NCBI RefSeq assembly: GCF_009870125.1 | Contig: NC_046680.1 | Location: 18,867,501-18,931,500 of the forward strand | DNA from: Drosophila pseudoobscura | Taxonomy: Eukaryota; Arthropoda; Insecta; Diptera; Drosophilidae | Direction of reading: 5' to 3' | Length of the DNA stretch: 64,000 nucleotides | Shown: in pieces, positions 60,435 to 64,000 of the stretch | Layout: the number at the start of each line of letters is the position of its first letter | How positions within the stretch are numbered: position 1 is the stretch's first letter | Notes under the pieces: model-generated | Database searches by the model: none | What the model was told of the DNA's origin: nothing | The model's input: only the letters and a program-made list of their open reading frames with translations | Program-made: the position numbers and the translations under genes

Positions 60435-61222
60435 TTCGTAGTTTCTATACTATAAAGAAACGCACAACGAAGGTTGTCATTATTGTATATCTGAATGATA
60501 TCGTCAAGGATATTTTTTTTTTGAGTGGTTGCTTATCTGAAATATCTGGATAATGGGTTAATTGTTTGCTGAAATGGAACCAAAAAGAGAAAATCAATTA
60601 GAGATTAATGTAGGCATTATATCTGTAAAAAGGAGAATTATAATATAACTTAGTCGATTATTTAAAGATGAAGCTTAAACTAAAGTGCAGACTTTGCATG
60701 TCTATAAGGTCAAGATCGCCCTTAACTTGATTTCAAGTTGAATCCAAATATAAAGTATGATGGAGCATATTTCATGCCTTTTGCCACAAAATGTGGTTGA
60801 TGATGATGATGAATGTCAGCCAACGAATAAAAGAAGTAATTTTGTGTAAAAATGCCCCTGCTCACTGCCACCCCTCGCTGCTGCCACACCGCACAAAGTT
60901 CTGTGGTGTGGGCGTGCCCCAAAGCCGTTACAACTGTTAATGACATTTACGAATGTTTGCAAGAGACCAAAGTTGCTGGAACCACCCGTCTCTCCCCTCC
61001 ATCTACCACACACATAATGCCAAAATAATGACGAAGTCTGGCTTGCACCTCCGTCCCCCAATGGCCGCCCCAATCCCACTTCGGCGTGATTCCCCCCCTC
61101 TGCCCAGCAATAGAAAAATGACGCGGAAACTGTCAAAAAAGAAAGCAACAGAAAATATAGAATGAGGCAAGCTAACGCCAGCGCCGGGCCGACATTTGCG
61201 GTTTGCTATACAAATGACCGAC

Positions 61223-61242
61223 CACCGCCGCCGCCGCCGCCG
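61223..61242. repeat. CCG trinucleotide repeat
   Basis: About six perfect CCG units, unusual in otherwise AT-rich flank. Confidence 0.8.
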
Positions 61243-63277
61243 ACTGCCCCGCCCACTTGACGAAAATTATACAATAATGGCGTCAACATTAGCAAATTGT
61301 GGAGCTTGTACAGCCAGTTGCCATTCAGGCAGGGAAACATCTCCCTGCTCCGTGCTCCCAGTCCCCGTCCGGTAGGTTGTCCTTTAATGAGCGTTTAAAT
61401 TGGCGGATCCTGGTCCTGCCACTGCGCATGGGGTGAGATTTTGCTTTTTGTGTTTTTTTTTTCTTGATTGATTGCTGTTTGTGGTGGTTAGTTTTTGAGT
61501 TGGGTGAGGGGGAACAAAGCGCATAAATGATTACAACAAATATGCAAATTTAACCCAACAGTCATGGGGACAAGCACTGGAAAACTATGTACATATTTGG
61601 TTGCTTCAAATATTTGTACAACTTTCTCACATGCTTTTAGAAGTGGTTAAGTATCGAAGCGAAGGAAAGATCTTGTGACCACGAGTCTTATTAACTCCAA
61701 GGAATATGCCTTACAGACAATTTACAATTGAGCTTCCATCTACTGGAACTGGAATTGAGCCTGGAATTAAGCTTGCTTAAAAAGTTTCCAAAGAGAAAAA
61801 CAAAGAAAAGAGAAAACCTCAACTCTCTCAGATGGACACACACACACACACAGACACACTCACCACACACGCACTCACGCATAAATCACGCCTTTTGTCA
61901 GCATCAGATAACGTTTGGCATAAATTTAGTTTTAATTGACTTAATGCTTGTACTTTTATCAAATAATTAATTACAAAGCAGACTGTGGGCAACACCCAGA
62001 GAGACAGTTTAAGGAGCTTCGTGTGGGAGCAAAGTTGGGTCAAGCGGGGATCTCCCGTTCCAGGTACAGTCTGTCCAGCTCTATCTGGGACTTTTCTGTG
62101 GGCGGCACTCAGCAGTCAGTCTCTGCAGTTGGTTGGCGCACCAGTTGGGCAGCAACTGCAGTGTTTGCTTTGCGTGGGCCCCTCCACTCGCTTTCAATTA
62201 TCTAGTTTTCTATAAATTTTCTTGGTCGCAGTGGTCGTTGTCAATGCATTTTGTTGGTCTGTAATTGCCCCTTGTCAACAAGTCGGGGCGCAACCAGTCC
62301 AGAGATCGATATCGTGGTCGTTTGCCACTATTTTTGTTCTGTTGGGAGAGCAATAAAACTGTTATTGAATGTAATTAGCTTCGTAATGGGGTTATTTATG
62401 TATGCCATTTCTTGTTTATGAAGTGCAGTGCAGTGCACTGCAGTGAACTGCAGTTTGTCAACGCTCTGTTTTGATTGATTGATTAATGGATGTTCTGCAA
62501 GATGACTGAAATGGAATAACAAGTTGAAACTCGAAAGTGGAATTGAACTTTCCTTGGAAGGGGTTTCCAGAACTCCTTTAGCCTTGAACCAACTTCAATG
62601 GCAAACCAAGTGAAAAATGAGAGGGTAGAACATTAGCCATTCACCTACGAGTATCTGTATAACTGGACCGCCCCAGAAACGCTCCAATGCCAACTTTGGA
62701 AGGGACCTTGAAAAAAGCGTCAAGCAGAAACCTCTTGACAAGTTTTGTCAGCCAACAATGGGACACGTAGCCTTTGTTCGCCAGTGTCAGGACCTGCACA
62801 TTCATCTTCGTCAGGAAGCGGGGTAAGTTTGCATTTAAATTGGTAATTAACACGGAATGAAAGCGAAAGCCAGAAAGAAGAAAAATGCGATGCGAAATAA
62901 ACAGGAATACAAAAGAACTAAGCGAAGGACTGTGGAAGCAGCGAAACGGAAACAATCAACTAGCCGAAAGATAACAAATGTGGGCTAAAGAAACAGTAGA
63001 ACAGTCACACATTGAAGAAATGGTAATGCCAAGGGCAGGATATCATTTTCGATTGCAAAATTGATTGTCAAAGCGAGGGCGTAATGGCTACACTGAGTGA
63101 AACGGGAAATCAACCTTACACATATGTATGTATGTACAATATGTACCTACTATATTTAACTTAATTTTACTCTTGGTTTTAAGTGAAGTTGTGCAGTCAA
63201 TCCATCATTTCTTCCAGTGTAATTGTCTGTAAAATCTCACCCAGTGTAATAATCCCGTTGCTTCTGCCAGCTGCACT

Positions 63278-63295
63278 TGCTGCTGCTGCTGCTGC
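63278..63295. repeat. CTG trinucleotide repeat
   Basis: Six CTG units in non-coding sequence. A GCAGAG hexamer array follows at about 63555-63588. Confidence 0.75.
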
Positions 63296-64000
63296 CTCTG
63301 GTTCTGCTTCTCCGACGTTATCATTTCATTAAATCAGAAAACGGGAACAAAACAATAAAACGGTACAACAACAAGGAGAACGACCGATTGCCAAAAGACA
63401 AAGCGAGAAAAACGTTTCGTTTGGGTTCTTCCTCCTCCTTCTCTCCCACAAACACGACTCTCTCTCTCCTCCAATGAACGCTGCCAATTGAATGTAAATG
63501 AGAGAATGGGTGGCGCTGTCAGCTAAACGGATAGGAATGGATTGAGAGTGGACAGCGCAGAGGCAGTGGCAGAGGCAGAGGCAGAGAGGTAGAAGCTGGC
63601 TTTTGTTGAGCAGGTCATCAATGACAATCGAAGAGCCTGACGACTTACTAGACGGAAATTGTAAATGGAAAACCTGAGCTCTTACTAGGCAAAACTGTGT
63701 ACGGAGGACCCATTGTCAGATGCAATTGCCTTTATTAGCCATCAATCCAGTGAATAAATAGAGAGGAAATGCGAGTGAGAACTATGGATTTGATGGGGTA
63801 AAATCTTTGATCTCCTGCCTTACTGTCAGCTTATGAGATTATGGTAATTATCGCCGCTAATGTTGGTTCTGTTAATCGAAAGGATCATTGGGTATCGATT
63901 TGGGCCCTAAAACAAACCCCAAAAAATATCCAATCGTACCAAAATTAAGTTTCCAATCCAGGAAACAGTCTATTGCATGCATATCCTGTAACAGCAATTA

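Larger units (their letters stand above)
60055..64000. other. Downstream of LBR: 3' UTR then gene-free sequence
   Basis: 60055 to about 60450 is LBR 3' UTR. Beyond that I find no coding exon, RNA gene or mobile element. The remainder is moderately AT-rich with microsatellites and could be intergenic or part of a long intron of a gene off the window. Confidence 0.5.

Noticed and set aside
62429-62442. 14-bp perfect palindrome within AGTGC/CTGCAG repeats
   Set aside because: Short and explained by a degenerate pentamer repeat; no link to a gene or origin.
1-64000. CRISPR-like or operon-like structures
   Set aside because: All repeats are microsatellites, one tandem duplication or the dispersed promoter repeat. 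Spliced eukaryotic genes rule out a bacterial reading.

Overview
This window is nuclear DNA of a Drosophila-type fly. The evidence is short spliced exons with GT-AG introns (many about 60 bp), fly core-promoter motifs (Ohler Motif 1, Motif 6 and the Motif 5 E-box), dense short-period microsatellites, and proteins that read as one-to-one Drosophila orthologues. The mix of genes on one arm (apterous and vulcan beside HmgD, HmgZ and LBR) does not match my recollection of D. melanogaster gene order (ap near 41F, HmgD/LBR near 57F). With the microsatellite richness, this points to another Drosophila lineage on Muller element C, perhaps the obscura group. The species is inference.

Layout. 1-7651 is non-coding, probably a large 5' intron of apterous. 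7652-8816 (+) holds the last four coding exons of apterous (second LIM domain, homeodomain, C-terminus). 10993-13280 (-) is a GKAP/DLGAP-family gene, vulcan. 15314-17000 (-) is the U3 snoRNP WD40 protein RRP9/U3-55K. 17738-27366 (-) is the 11-exon pre-mRNA 3'-end factor Pcf11. 28617-29597 (+) is a two-gene transcript unit, Cox19 followed 9 bp later by Ppcdc. 29725-33740 (-) is a CNGB-type cyclic-nucleotide-gated channel. 35356-35766 (-) is HmgZ and 52412-52816 (+) is HmgD, a divergent paralogous pair about 16 kb apart, with a MADF-BESS gene (47182-48041, -) between them. 54389-56467 (-) is Tango11/Mff, whose intron contains a whole opposite-strand gene, Mitd1 (54905-55729, +). 57771-60054 (+) is the lamin B receptor. 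60055-64000 has no recognisable gene.

The genes are mostly housekeeping: rRNA processing, mRNA 3'-end formation, CoA synthesis, cytochrome oxidase assembly, chromatin and nuclear envelope, mitochondrial fission, abscission. One developmental selector (ap), one channel and one scaffold-like gene (vlc) are the exceptions. They form no single pathway, but several share a promoter module.

The most striking unexplained structure is a dispersed repeat of about 170-220 bp carrying Motif 6, a CTGAGGGTC block and Motif 1. It occurs upstream of vlc, Pcf11, HmgD and LBR, always with the same polarity relative to the gene. The HmgD, LBR and Pcf11 copies align well outside the known motifs, so this is real shared ancestry and not just shared factor sites. 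Other notable points are a 190-bp tandem duplication in the HmgD leader region, the in-frame double-stop spacer between Cox19 and Ppcdc, the nested Mitd1, and a lysine at the pore-glutamate position of the CNG channel. Exon coordinates were read by eye from splice consensus and frame, and no alignment was run.
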